In this document: positions 33,764 to 41,724 of the stretch, piece after piece
How positions within the stretch are numbered: the stretch's first letter is position 1
Layout of the letters: the number at the start of each line of letters is the position of its first letter
Source of the DNA: Paenirhodobacter enshiensis
GTDB lineage: Bacteria; Pseudomonadota; Alphaproteobacteria; Rhodobacterales; Rhodobacteraceae
Length of the DNA: 41,724 nucleotides
Assembly: GCF_000740785.1 (NCBI RefSeq)
Contig: NZ_JFZB01000042.1
Location: 1-41,724 of the forward strand
Reading direction: 5' to 3'
Notes under the pieces: model-generated
What the model was told of the DNA's origin: nothing
The model's database searches: none
What the model saw: only the letters and a program-made list of their open reading frames with translations
Translations under genes and position numbers: made by a program

Positions 33764-35172
33764 CACCTGTTGATAAGGAACCCGGCCCGGCTGCGCGCCT
33801 GACCGCCGGTGGTCACATCCGGGCGCACCATCTTGCCGGTCGCCATCTGCTGCACGCCGTTCGCCGCCGGCGCCATCCCGTCAAGCGGCGTCTTCAGCCG
33901 GTCGCGCGTGGTCGGGCGCACGACGTAAGGGGTGACGATGATCACCAGCTCGGTCTCGCCGCGCTGGAAGGCCGAGGACCGGAACAGCGCCCCGAGGATC
34001 GGCAGTTTCGCCAGCCCGGGGAACTCGCTCTTCGACTGCTGCCGGTCGGCGCGGAACATGCCGGCGATGGCGAAGCTCTGGCCGCTGCCGAGTTCGACCG
34101 TCGTCGAGGCCGAGCGTTCCGAGATCGCCTTGCCGTCCGTGGTCGAGTGCGCCTCGTCGATCGAGCGCACCTTGGTGTCGAGCTGGATGTGGATCTGGTC
34201 CTTGTCATAGACCGTGGGGGTGAAGGTCAGCTCGACGCCGATCGGCTCGAACGCGACGCGGGTGTCGTCCTGAGTGGCACCGGTCCGGTAGGGAATGCGT
34301 CCGCCGGCCAGGAATGTCGCCTGTTCGCCCGAACGCGCCGTCAGATTCGGTTCGGACAGGATCGTCGCCAGACCCGAGGTCGACAGTGCATCGAGCACCA
34401 GCCCGAGGTTGTTGCCCATGTTGGCCGAAACCGAATAGCCGGGAATGGTCGAAGCCGGCGAGGTGAAGCCGCGATTGCGCGACGAGCCGGTCAGCGAGAT
34501 CCCCAGGTCCTGCTCGATGGAACGCGAGACCTCGGCGATGGTGACCTGAAGATTGACCTGAGGCGGGGTCGTCAGCTTGAGGTTGTTGACCACGATCGCG
34601 GCATTGCCGGCGAGCTTGGTGACCACGGTCTCGGCCGATTGCGCATCGGTATCGCTTTCGACCGAACCGTTGATGAAGATCGCGCCATCCGCCGTCGACA
34701 GCCGGATCGCGCTGCCCGGAACCGCCTGACTGACCGCCGATTGCAGCCGTCCAAGGTCGATGTCGACCTGCACATCGGCCTCGATCAGCGCCCGGTCGTC
34801 GCTGCCCAGAACGAACAGGTTGGTCTGACCGATGCCTTTGCCCACGACATAAACATATTGTGCCGACTGCATATCGACGTCGGCGACCTGCGGACTGGAC
34901 AGGAAGATCGCGCTGGCGGGCTCGGTCAGGCGGATGAACTTCGCCTCGCCGACCTTGAGGCGAAGGCTCATGTGCCGGGTCTGCGCCGGCGGAGCGGCTG
35001 CCTCGGGAGCGACCGGCTCCGTCTGCGGGTCCACAGTCTGCGGGGCCACAGTCTGCGGAGCGGCCTGCGGGGCCGTCTGGGCCGGCGCGGTCAGCGGCAG
35101 AACACACAGGAGCGTTGCCAGACACGCGCCCGGCGACCGGAGCAGAGCGGTGCGAAGGATCGAACAGGTCAT
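33763..35172 (-). CDS. cpaC: CpaC/RcpA-type outer-membrane secretin
   Basis: A 469-residue secretin: signal peptide (about 1-31), a Pro/Gln/Ala-rich linker (32-64), an N-terminal pilus-type domain (GEAKFIRLTEPASAIFLSSP, VADVDMQSAQYVYVVGKGIG), a BON-like domain (about 140-200), and the secretin barrel (about 215-440). The barrel includes LSEPNLTARSGEQATFLAGG, VGVELTFTPTVYD-like sequence, and LPILGALFRSSAFQRGETEL then VIIVTPYVV. ATG 35172 follows AGGAAAGG. It lies 38 bp after the hlyD-type gene on the same strand, so it is very probably cotranscribed with the type I secretion genes. Tad genes for motor, platform and prepilin are absent nearby. Confidence 0.93.
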   Translation of the reverse strand: MTCSILRTALLRSPGACLATLLCVLPLTAPAQTAPQAAPQTVAPQTVDPQTEPVAPEAAAPPAQTRHMSLRLKVGEAKFIRLTEPASAIFLSSPQVADVDMQSAQYVYVVGKGIGQTNLFVLGSDDRALIEADVQVDIDLGRLQSAVSQAVPGSAIRLSTADGAIFINGSVESDTDAQSAETVVTKLAGNAAIVVNNLKLTTPPQVNLQVTIAEVSRSIEQDLGISLTGSSRNRGFTSPASTIPGYSVSANMGNNLGLVLDALSTSGLATILSEPNLTARSGEQATFLAGGRIPYRTGATQDDTRVAFEPIGVELTFTPTVYDKDQIHIQLDTKVRSIDEAHSTTDGKAISERSASTTVELGSGQSFAIAGMFRADRQQSKSEFPGLAKLPILGALFRSSAFQRGETELVIIVTPYVVRPTTRDRLKTPLDGMAPAANGVQQMATGKMVRPDVTTGGQARSRAGFLINR

Positions 35173-35210
35173 CTCGGGCCTTTCCTGCATCAGGGGGGGA
35201 CGGAGCCAGT

Positions 35211-36383
35211 TCATCGCAGCTGCGCCCGAATCAGCGGCCGGATCATGTAGCTCAGCACAGAGCGGCGTCCGGTCTGGATATCGACCTCGGCAACCATGCC
35301 CGGCCGGATCGGGAAGCGCTCTCCCTGGCGTTCCAGATAGGCGCGGTCGGTGCGCACCATGACCTTGTAAAAGCTCTGACGACCGTCCGAGCTGTCGGAT
35401 TCGACGGTATCGTCGCTGATCTGCTCGACCGTGCCCTTGAGATCGCCATAGACCGAGAAATCGTAGGCCGTGATCTTCACGCTCGCCGGCATCCCCGGCG
35501 CGATGAAGGCGACATCGCGCGGTGCCACCTTGGTCTCGATCAGCAGCTGGTCGTCGATCGGGGTGACTTCCATGATCGACTCGCCGGGCTGCACGACCCC
35601 GCCGAGCGTGGTGATGTTGACGTTGTTCACCCGCCCCGCCACCGGCGAGCGCAGATCCGTGCGCGCCAGCTGATCCTGCTTTTGCACGATACTTTGCTGC
35701 AACGACAGCAGTTTGGCCTTGGTATCGGCGAGCTCGCTGTAAGCATCCTGGACATAGGCGTTGCGCAATTCGGTGATCTTGCCCTCAAGCGTCGCCTTCT
35801 GCTGTTGCAGCTTCAGCAGATCGACCTGGCTGACGGAGCCCCCCTTGGCCAGCGGCGCGGTCATGTCGATCTGGGTCTGGATCGGCCGGATCTGGTTGTT
35901 CACCGAATCGATGGATTCCTGCAGCTTGGTGCGGCGCGCGATGAACAGCCGCTCTTCGGTTGCCTGAATCTCGGAGATCGGATCGGGGAAGCCGACATCG
36001 TTCTTCTCCAGCACCTCGGCCTCGAGGCGTTGCACCTCGGCTTCCAGAACCTCCATCTCGGCACGGGCCTGCAGATAGGCCGAACGGAACTGCGTCGGAT
36101 CCATCTTGACCAGCACCTGCCCGGGCTGGACGGTATCGCCCTCATGGACCAGCAGCTCGGACAGGATACCGCCTTCGAGGCTCTGGATCGTCTGCTGACG
36201 GCGCAGCGGCACCACCCGCCCCTCGCCGCGGGTGATATCGTCGACCTGCGCCAGCGCCGACCAGATCAGCGCAATCAGCATCGTCGCGACGATCACCCAG
36301 ATCGTCTGGCGCGCGACACGCACCGCCTGAACCCGGCGTGAGCCGTCGGCGAAACTCGGGGCATCGGGGGACAGGGTGCTCAT
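35211..36383 (-). CDS. Type I secretion membrane fusion protein (HlyD/LapC family)
   Basis: The periplasmic adaptor joining the ABC exporter to the TolC channel. The 390 residues have a short cytoplasmic N-terminus, one membrane helix (about 26-46), the lipoyl half-motif (GEGRVVPLRRQQTIQSLEGG, VHEGDTVQPGQVLVKMD), and a long coiled coil (about 100-250). The second half-lipoyl (LRSPVAGRVNNVNITTLGG) and beta-barrel segments follow, with the HlyD-type end RPGMVAEVDIQTGRRSVLSY. ATG 36383 overlaps the stop of the ABC gene by ATGA. Confidence 0.94.
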   Translation of the reverse strand: MSTLSPDAPSFADGSRRVQAVRVARQTIWVIVATMLIALIWSALAQVDDITRGEGRVVPLRRQQTIQSLEGGILSELLVHEGDTVQPGQVLVKMDPTQFRSAYLQARAEMEVLEAEVQRLEAEVLEKNDVGFPDPISEIQATEERLFIARRTKLQESIDSVNNQIRPIQTQIDMTAPLAKGGSVSQVDLLKLQQQKATLEGKITELRNAYVQDAYSELADTKAKLLSLQQSIVQKQDQLARTDLRSPVAGRVNNVNITTLGGVVQPGESIMEVTPIDDQLLIETKVAPRDVAFIAPGMPASVKITAYDFSVYGDLKGTVEQISDDTVESDSSDGRQSFYKVMVRTDRAYLERQGERFPIRPGMVAEVDIQTGRRSVLSYMIRPLIRAQLR

Positions 36384-38539
36384 TTGACCGTCTTGATCCC
36401 GTTCGCATGGTTGCCGAGGTCGATCACCTGACCGAGGGCCCCATGATAGGCGATCCCCCCGTCCTTGAGCACGAGCGCGGTCTCGGTCAGCGCCAGAACC
36501 TCGCGCTTGTGGGTGGCGATGATCGCCGTGCGCGAGCCGAGCCAGTCGCGCAGATAGGCGATGACATGCTTTTCGGTGATCTGATCGAAGGCTGCGGTCG
36601 GCTCGTCCAGCAGCACGATGCGCGGGTCCTGCAACAGCACCCGCGCCAGCCCGATCGCTTGGCGCTGCCCGCCCGAGACATTGGCGTTGCTGTGAATGCG
36701 CAGATCCAGCCCGCGCACGTGCCGGCGCACATAGGCCCCGAGCCCGACCGCATCGAGCGCCGCCATCAGCTCGTCATCCGAATGGATCCCTCGGTCGAGC
36801 AGCAGATTGTCGCGCAGCGTGCCCTGAAACAGCGCCACCGACTGCGGCAGATAGCCGATCTGGCGGCGCCGGTCGATCGGGTCGATCTGGCTCAGCGACA
36901 GGTTGTCGACCAGCAGACTGCCCGCGGTCGGCGCGGTGAAGCCAGCCAGCAGCCGCAGCAGCGTCGACTTGCCCGCCCCGTTCGCACCGATCAGCGCCGC
37001 GTGCTCGCCCGCCGCGATCTCCAGACCGGCGATGCTCAGCTCGGGCGGGCTGTCCTTTTCATGCGAGAAGGTGACATCGCGCAGCTGGTAGGCGCCCGCG
37101 AAATGCGGCGCGCGCAGATATTGCCGGTCGGCCGGACGTTCGACCGGCATCGCCATGATCCGGTCGAGCCCCTCCATCGCCGCGCGCACCCCCTGCCAGC
37201 GCGCCAGCAGCCCGGCGACGCGGCTCATCGGCGACAGCGCGCGGCCCGACAGCAGCGTGCAGGCGATCAGCGCGCCGACGGTCATATGCCCCTCGCTGAT
37301 CCGGTAGACGCCCACGATCACCACGCCGCCATAAGCGATCTGCTGGGTCGAGGCGACGAATTGCGAGATCAGCGTGGTCAGCTCGCGGCTGCGGATCGAC
37401 GAGCCGGCGATCGTCGCCGAAAGCTGGGCATAAGCGCGCTGCAACCGGGCCTCGGCACGCGCCGCCTTGACCGTCTCGAGGTTCGACACCGCCTCGAGCA
37501 GGATCCCGTTCAGCGCCGCGCTTTCCTTGTTATGCTCGCGCGAGACCTGCGCCAGATGCTTTTGCAGCACGATCCCCGGCAGCACGATCGCCACCGAGGC
37601 GACCAGCGTCACCAAAGCCACCGGCCCGCCGATGAACGCGATGATCGCGATGAAGATCAGTGTGAACGGCAGGTCCGACAGCGCGGCCACCGTGCTCGAG
37701 GTGAAGAACTCGCGCACCACGGCGAAATCGCGCACCTGATTGGCGAACACCCCGGTCGAGCGCGGCTGTTGCGACAGATGCAGGTTGGTCACATGCTCGA
37801 ACAGCTGCGACGACAGCCGCAGATCGAGATCGCGCCCGGTCACATCTACCAGCCGCGCGCGCATGATCCGCAGCACGAATTCGAGGCAGATCGCCAGCCC
37901 TACGCCGCTGGCCAGAATCCACAGCGTGTCGAAGGCACCGCTCGGCACAACGCGGTCATAGACCTGCATCGAGAACAGCGAAGCCCCGACCGCCAGCAGG
38001 TTCGCCATCATCGCCGCCAGCACCACATCGCGATAGATCCGCAGATTGTCGAGCACCGGGCCGATGATCCAGTGCCGGCTGGCGGTCACGGTCTCGCCCA
38101 GCCGGTCCGACAGCACATCGAGCGGACGCGCGAACAGCGCCCGCCCGGCATAGCGCCCGGTCAGCTCGGACAGTGCGCAATCCTCGCGCCCGCCGCCGGT
38201 TTCGGGATGGACGAGGATGCACCGCGCGTCCTCGACACTCTCGAGCACCGCATACTGGCCATCGCGCAGGAACAACAGCGCCGGCAGCGAGGCCGGCGGG
38301 ATATCCGCCAGCGCCGGAGAGCTGATCCGGCAGCTCATGTTAGCGCGGCGCAGCGCGATGGCGGCGTGCTCGGGGGCAAGCCGGGCCTCACCGCCGCCCG
38401 CGACATCGCCGCCCGCGACATCGCCGCCGGTCAGCCCGTCGCTCAGCCGTTCCGGCGGAACCTGGATGCCGTTCAGCCGGCACAACTCGACCAGCGCGAC
38501 GACGAAAGGGTCGTTCTGTCCCTGCCCGGCCATGGTCAT
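36380..38539 (-). CDS. Type I secretion ABC transporter (LapB-like, inactive C39-like domain)
   Basis: Inner-membrane exporter that recognises and energises secretion of the substrate. The 719 residues contain a C39-like domain (1-130) in which the peptidase His region reads DGQYAVLES, without a His, so it should be a docking and not a cleaving domain. A six-helix membrane domain (about 150-440; MQVYDRVVPSGAFDTLW, GHMTVGALIACTLLSGRAL) and an NBD follow, with Walker A IGANGAGKS, Q-loop YLPQSVALFQG, signature NVSGGQRQAIGLA and Walker B IVLLDEPTAAFD. Near residue 40 an exact 15-bp duplication gives GGDVAGGDVAGG. It is coupled to the hlyD-type gene. Confidence 0.94.
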   Translation of the reverse strand: MTMAGQGQNDPFVVALVELCRLNGIQVPPERLSDGLTGGDVAGGDVAGGGEARLAPEHAAIALRRANMSCRISSPALADIPPASLPALLFLRDGQYAVLESVEDARCILVHPETGGGREDCALSELTGRYAGRALFARPLDVLSDRLGETVTASRHWIIGPVLDNLRIYRDVVLAAMMANLLAVGASLFSMQVYDRVVPSGAFDTLWILASGVGLAICLEFVLRIMRARLVDVTGRDLDLRLSSQLFEHVTNLHLSQQPRSTGVFANQVRDFAVVREFFTSSTVAALSDLPFTLIFIAIIAFIGGPVALVTLVASVAIVLPGIVLQKHLAQVSREHNKESAALNGILLEAVSNLETVKAARAEARLQRAYAQLSATIAGSSIRSRELTTLISQFVASTQQIAYGGVVIVGVYRISEGHMTVGALIACTLLSGRALSPMSRVAGLLARWQGVRAAMEGLDRIMAMPVERPADRQYLRAPHFAGAYQLRDVTFSHEKDSPPELSIAGLEIAAGEHAALIGANGAGKSTLLRLLAGFTAPTAGSLLVDNLSLSQIDPIDRRRQIGYLPQSVALFQGTLRDNLLLDRGIHSDDELMAALDAVGLGAYVRRHVRGLDLRIHSNANVSGGQRQAIGLARVLLQDPRIVLLDEPTAAFDQITEKHVIAYLRDWLGSRTAIIATHKREVLALTETALVLKDGGIAYHGALGQVIDLGNHANGIKTVK
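38393..38422. repeat. 15-bp tandem duplication inside the ABC exporter gene
   Basis: GCCGCCCGCGACATC occurs twice without change and keeps the frame, adding GGDVA to the linker of the C39-like domain. Recent slippage is likely, since no silent differences have accumulated. Confidence 0.9.
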
Positions 38540-38624
38540 CGCGACTGTCCCCGTGTCATGTCTCCGCCCCCGCCCGCCTTCGCGTCCGCCCGTCCCGGCG
38601 CACGCCCGTCACTGTGAAAGCCCG

Positions 38625-39881
38625 TCACGGCGCACGCTTGCCGCCGCCCGAGCGCACCACCAGAGAGCCCAGCACCCCGATTGACTGCGCCGCCTGATAT
38701 TCAGTCTGTTTCAACGTGTTGTAGGTGTCGATCGTGCTGATCTGCGCATCGTAATGATCACGCCCCGTCGACAGCAGATCGACCAGCTCGCGCTTGCCGG
38801 CAACGAATTGCTGCTCGTAGGTTTCCAGCACCTTGTCGGCCTCGTTCAGCTGATTTTCCTGCGCCACCTCGGTCTGCTGCAACACCTGGATCTGCAACAC
38901 CGAGGTGCGGACCTTGTTTTGCAGATCGCGCTCGGTCGACAGCAACGAGGACTGCGCCGCCTCCAGATCCTGCTTCGCCCCGGTCAGCGCCCGGCCGCGG
39001 AAATCGCCCGCATCGAGGTCCATCGAGGCCGCCACGCCGATCGAGCCGCTTTGCGCGCGCTCGCCGTTCAGCGCCTGTTTGCCCTGCGCCTGAATCGAGA
39101 TTGTCGGCAGCCGCGAGGCCCTGGCCTTGTCGACGTTCTTCTCGGCGATGCTGACATCGGCCTTGGCCGAGATGTAATCGGGCGCCACGATCACCGCCGA
39201 GATGATCGCCGAGCTGGAACCGTAGAGCCGCGAGAACCCCAGATCGGGCAGCGGATCGACGCTGTCGGGCGTCTTGCCGATGAGATACTCGATCTGTGCC
39301 AGCGCCATCTGCCGATCCGCCTGGATCTGCGCCAGCTGATCCTCGGCGCGGGCGATCTCCAGCCGGGCGCGGGCGATCTCGGCGGAATCGGCGATACCGG
39401 CGTTGACGCGATCTTGCGAATAGCCCGCAATGCGGCGCGCGAAGGCAGCATATTGCTCGGTGCAGACGAGCTTGCGGTCCATCGTCTCGACAGTCAGAAA
39501 CTGCTGCGCGATATCATAGGCCAGTTCTTCGACCGAGCTTTTCAGCTTGGCCACGGCTTTCACCCGGTCATAAGAGGCGATGCTGACCTTGCTGCGGATC
39601 AGCCCCCAGTCGAACAGAACCTGCGACAGCGTGATCAGCGCCTTGGGGCCGCCGGTCGCGGTGTTGTTGGTTTCGGCCGCGAAGCTGACCGAAGGGAACC
39701 AGGCATCCTTGGCCGAGGCGATGTCGGTGGTCGCGCGCGACACCTTCTTGCGCAGCGCCGCGACACCCGCATCGTATTCGGTCGCCGCCCGCAACGCATC
39801 GCGATAGCTCATCGCGGCGCCTTCGGTCGCGAGCATCGCCAGACAGGCGACGGTTCCGGCAAGAAGCGGAATGAGCCTCAT
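38625..39881 (-). CDS. TolC-family outer-membrane efflux/secretion channel
   Basis: A 418-residue outer-membrane factor: signal peptide (MRLIPLLAGTVACLAMLATEGAA) and the duplicated helical repeat of the TolC family (first half ALRAATEYDAGVAALRKKV to LVCTEQYAAFARRIAGYSQDRV; second half YISAKADVSIAEKNVDKARA to TYEQQFVAGKRELVDLLS). The GKRELVDLLS motif is typical of type I secretion TolC proteins. It lies 85 bp upstream of the ABC gene and 36 bp after the BapA-prefix gene, so the exporter has its own channel. Start ATG 39881 lacks an obvious Shine-Dalgarno. Confidence 0.93.
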   Translation of the reverse strand: MRLIPLLAGTVACLAMLATEGAAMSYRDALRAATEYDAGVAALRKKVSRATTDIASAKDAWFPSVSFAAETNNTATGGPKALITLSQVLFDWGLIRSKVSIASYDRVKAVAKLKSSVEELAYDIAQQFLTVETMDRKLVCTEQYAAFARRIAGYSQDRVNAGIADSAEIARARLEIARAEDQLAQIQADRQMALAQIEYLIGKTPDSVDPLPDLGFSRLYGSSSAIISAVIVAPDYISAKADVSIAEKNVDKARASRLPTISIQAQGKQALNGERAQSGSIGVAASMDLDAGDFRGRALTGAKQDLEAAQSSLLSTERDLQNKVRTSVLQIQVLQQTEVAQENQLNEADKVLETYEQQFVAGKRELVDLLSTGRDHYDAQISTIDTYNTLKQTEYQAAQSIGVLGSLVVRSGGGKRAP

Positions 39882-39917
39882 GCCGCGCCGCGCCCGGCGG
39901 GTTGTGTCGCCATCGTC

Positions 39918-41024
39918 TCAGCCGCCGTAAACATCGTCGCCCCCCTGCATCAGATCGGCAAAGGTGGCCTCGCTTTCGGTCAGTGCCGTCGCGGTCAGAA
40001 CGGCCTCGGTGCTGTCGGTCGCCCCGGCCGCCTCCGCGGTATCGGTCGTGGCGGTGTCGGAAGCGCTGGCCGCGCTGGCAGAACTGTCCGCCGCCGTGAC
40101 ATCGGATCCGGCGGATCCGCTGGCCGCGGAACTCAGCGCCGAGGTATCGATGCTCGACGTGGCATCGCCGATCAGAGAGGAAACCAGCTCCGCAGCGGCG
40201 GTCGTATCCGTCAATGCCGTGTCCGTTGCGCTCGTTCCGGAGGTCGTGTCCGCCGCCGCCGTCTCCGAAGAGCCGGTTCCCGTGGCGCTGCCCTGGGTCA
40301 CGACTGCGGTATCGGCGGTTGCGGTTTCCGCAGTAGCCGCCGTATCGGCCGAAGATGTCTCGGCCGCGGTGCCCGACGTATGCCTGCTGTTGTCATCCGA
40401 GACGATGATCTCGCCCAGGATCGCCCCGAGCGCACTCGAAAACGCCAGCTTGTCCAGCCCCAGCCCGAACAGCGTCCAGCCGCCGGAGCCGCCTCCATCG
40501 GCCGCCGCCCCATCGGATGCCGAACCGTCAGAGCCCTCAGCGCCCTGTCCCGCGGCAGTCTCCGCGCTTTGCGAAACCGTCTGCGAACCGGTTGCCGCGG
40601 CGGCGGACGGATCGCCCCCGGCCGCACCCTGCGGAGTCCCCTGCGCCGGGGCCTCAGAATAAGAAGAATTGTCGGAATGGTTCGGCCCGGCATGGGCGGC
40701 TTGCCGGTCCGGATCGATGGCTCCGGTCTCGGGCTGGAACGGTTCGGGGGCCAGCAGGCCAGTCACCTCGACCGGACCGCCCGCGCTGTCGAGCAGCCGG
40801 CTCGCATTGCCTTCCGGACCGATGACGAAGAAATCGTGCAGCATGACCTCCTGGCCATCCAGCAGCGTCACCCGAAGGTCGGCACCCGCCTTTTCGAAAT
40901 AGGCGATTCCGGGGGCACCTTTCCCGAAATAGATATCTGACCCTGTCTTGACGGAGAGCTCCGACCCATAGGTCCGGGCAGTCGCCCCCGACGACGGTGT
41001 CGCGGAAAAGATTTCGACCGCCAT
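39918..41024 (-). CDS. BapA-prefix-like protein with low-complexity acidic tail
   Basis: A 368-residue protein with no standard signal peptide. Residues 1-90 resemble the prefix domain at the start of giant biofilm adhesins (BapA/LapF type): KTGSDIYFGKGAPGIAYFEK, then ADLRVTLLDGQEVMLHDFFV. The rest is Ala/Ser/Thr/Gly/Asp-rich (TAAADTTSGTSATDTALTDT) with one hydrophobic patch (WTLFGLGLDKLAFSSALGAI, about 175-200), ending LMQGGDDVYGG, which resembles half an RTX turn. AAAGGGG precedes ATG 41024. Being first in the secretion operon, it could be the substrate or a membrane-bound retention factor. Function is inferred only from position and prefix similarity. Confidence 0.65.
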   Translation of the reverse strand: MAVEIFSATPSSGATARTYGSELSVKTGSDIYFGKGAPGIAYFEKAGADLRVTLLDGQEVMLHDFFVIGPEGNASRLLDSAGGPVEVTGLLAPEPFQPETGAIDPDRQAAHAGPNHSDNSSYSEAPAQGTPQGAAGGDPSAAAATGSQTVSQSAETAAGQGAEGSDGSASDGAAADGGGSGGWTLFGLGLDKLAFSSALGAILGEIIVSDDNSRHTSGTAAETSSADTAATAETATADTAVVTQGSATGTGSSETAAADTTSGTSATDTALTDTTAAAELVSSLIGDATSSIDTSALSSAASGSAGSDVTAADSSASAASASDTATTDTAEAAGATDSTEAVLTATALTESEATFADLMQGGDDVYGG

Positions 41025-41199
41025 TTTTCCCCTTTGTATCTGATTCCCGTCCCTTTGTAGCGTTTGTAGCGATTGTCCGCTCGGGCGAACAAGCCCTAAC
41101 GCCCAAAAGTCCGGGGGCAATGAGCCTGGCGATGCCTTTCTGCCTCAATCGGCCGGGGCAGCACACTCCTTGCCCCGACAGAACTCCCGACAGACGAAG

Positions 41200-41229
41200 G
41201 CGCCTTCCGGGGACGAGCCCGGAAGGCGC
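41200..41229 (-). terminator. Hairpin between repeat protein and secretion operon
   Basis: GCGCCTTCCGGG and CCCGGAAGGCGC form a perfect 12-bp stem with a 6-nt loop, about 55 nt past the stop of the repeat protein. No T-run follows, but the position and strength suggest termination. It marks the boundary before the seven-gene operon, whose promoter would lie in 41025-41199. Confidence 0.65.
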
Positions 41230-41284
41230 GGTTGCATGGCGCGGACGGCAGCCAGCCGCCCTGCGCAGTTCCGTCGCGGCCCGG

Positions 41285-41724
41285 TCAGGCGAGCGACGAG
41301 TGGTTCCCGAGCAGCGTGTCGAGCGTATCCGCCACGGTATCGAGTGTTCCGCCAAGGAGGGAGTCGCCGCCCAGCAGGCCGCTCAGCAGACCGCCCGAGG
41401 TGCTGTCACCGCCCAGCAGACCACCCACCGTGTCGGTCACGCCGCTCAGCAAGCCGCCCGAGGTGCTGTCACCGCCCAGAAGGCCGCTCACCGTGTCGGT
41501 CACGCCGCTCAGCAAGCCGCCCGAGGTGCTGTCACCGCCCAGAAGGCCGCTCACCGTATCGGTCACACCGCTCAGCAGACCGCCCGAGGTGCTGTCGCCG
41601 CCCAGCAGGCCGCTCACCGTGTCGGTCACGCCGCTCAGCAAGCCGCCCGAGGTGCTGTCACCGCCCAGAAGGCCGCTCACCGTATCGGTCACACCGCTCA
41701 GCAGACCGCCCGAGGTGCTGTCGC
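41285..41724 (-). CDS. C-terminal part of a 21-residue-repeat surface-type protein (partial)
   Basis: The open frame runs off the right edge; only the last 146 or so residues are visible. They consist of tandem copies of a 21-residue unit, DSTSGGLLSG-VTDTVSGLLGG (written with a break), five in the window with almost no variation, then a degenerate part and the end TLDTVADTLDTLLGNHSSLA. No Cys, no membrane segment. Gly/Leu/Ser/Asp-rich repeats of this kind occur in secreted or surface proteins. Its position upstream of the type I secretion genes makes it a candidate substrate. The N-terminus and any targeting signal are outside the window. Confidence 0.7.
   Translation of the reverse strand, partial: DSTSGGLLSGVTDTVSGLLGGDSTSGGLLSGVTDTVSGLLGGDSTSGGLLSGVTDTVSGLLGGDSTSGGLLSGVTDTVSGLLGGDSTSGGLLSGVTDTVGGLLGGDSTSGGLLSGLLGGDSLLGGTLDTVADTLDTLLGNHSSLA
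41397..41724. repeat. 63-bp tandem repeat array (coding)
   Basis: The marker GAGGTGCTGTC recurs at 41397, 41460, 41523, 41586, 41649 and 41712, an exact 63-bp period. Units differ by a few mostly silent bases (for example GTGTCGG/GTATCGG, CACGCC/CACACC), and two unit types alternate in the right half. The array continues past the window edge. Confidence 0.95.

Noticed and set aside
41397-41724. CRISPR-like periodic repeat
   Set aside because: Units are contiguous, in frame and without unique spacers; it is a coding tandem repeat.

Overview
The window comes from a high-GC alphaproteobacterium, very probably of the Rhodobacteraceae/Paracoccaceae. The evidence is the gene set and order (murB-ddl-ftsQ-ftsA-ftsZ-lpxC-bamD-recN, glnB-glnA, an imuA-imuB-dnaE2 mutasome), the strongly GC-biased codon use and a dispersed hairpin repeat of a kind I associate with this family. 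All identifications are from reading the translated sequence; no database search was run.

Left part (1-6.4 kb): the first codons of a folD-like gene, rplY (ribosomal protein L25), a MarR-GNAT fusion regulator with its own palindromic operator region, lldD (L-lactate dehydrogenase), trpA, ychF and a TPR-methyltransferase. Middle-left (6.7-16.9 kb, all minus strand): a division and envelope block, transcribed murB-ddl-ftsQ-ftsA-ftsZ-lpxC-bamD-recN. Overlapping starts and stops tie ddl to ftsQ and ftsQ to ftsA. The block is cut off upstream of murB: instead of murC there is a back-to-back pair of dispersed repeats and then glnA and glnB.

Centre (19.2-28.6 kb): an NAD(P)HX repair system encoded by two separate overlapping genes (nnrE, nnrD). 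Next comes a decayed stretch with an Hsp70 N-terminal remnant and a frameshifted unknown gene, then the imuA-imuB-dnaE2 translesion cassette, a 0.7 kb non-coding region with a hexanucleotide microsatellite and an 18-bp palindrome, and ssb. After that lie a small lipoprotein, a DUF4405 membrane protein and a fasciclin-domain protein.

Right part (30.9-41.7 kb): an envelope/secretion locus. On the minus strand seven closely packed genes run: BapA-prefix-like protein, TolC-type channel, LapB-type ABC exporter, HlyD-type adaptor, CpaC-type secretin, CpaD-type lipoprotein, TadE-type pseudopilin. A TadG-like gene faces them on the plus strand. Upstream, running off the window edge, is a surface-type protein made of exact 63-bp (21-residue) repeats. 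A complete type I secretion system cotranscribed with an orphan Tad secretin module, with no pilus motor, platform or prepilin visible, is the most unusual arrangement here.

Five copies of a two-hairpin repeat (about 65-80 bp) are scattered through intergenic gaps. The first hairpin changes sequence between copies but keeps its base pairing, which suggests the structure is under selection.
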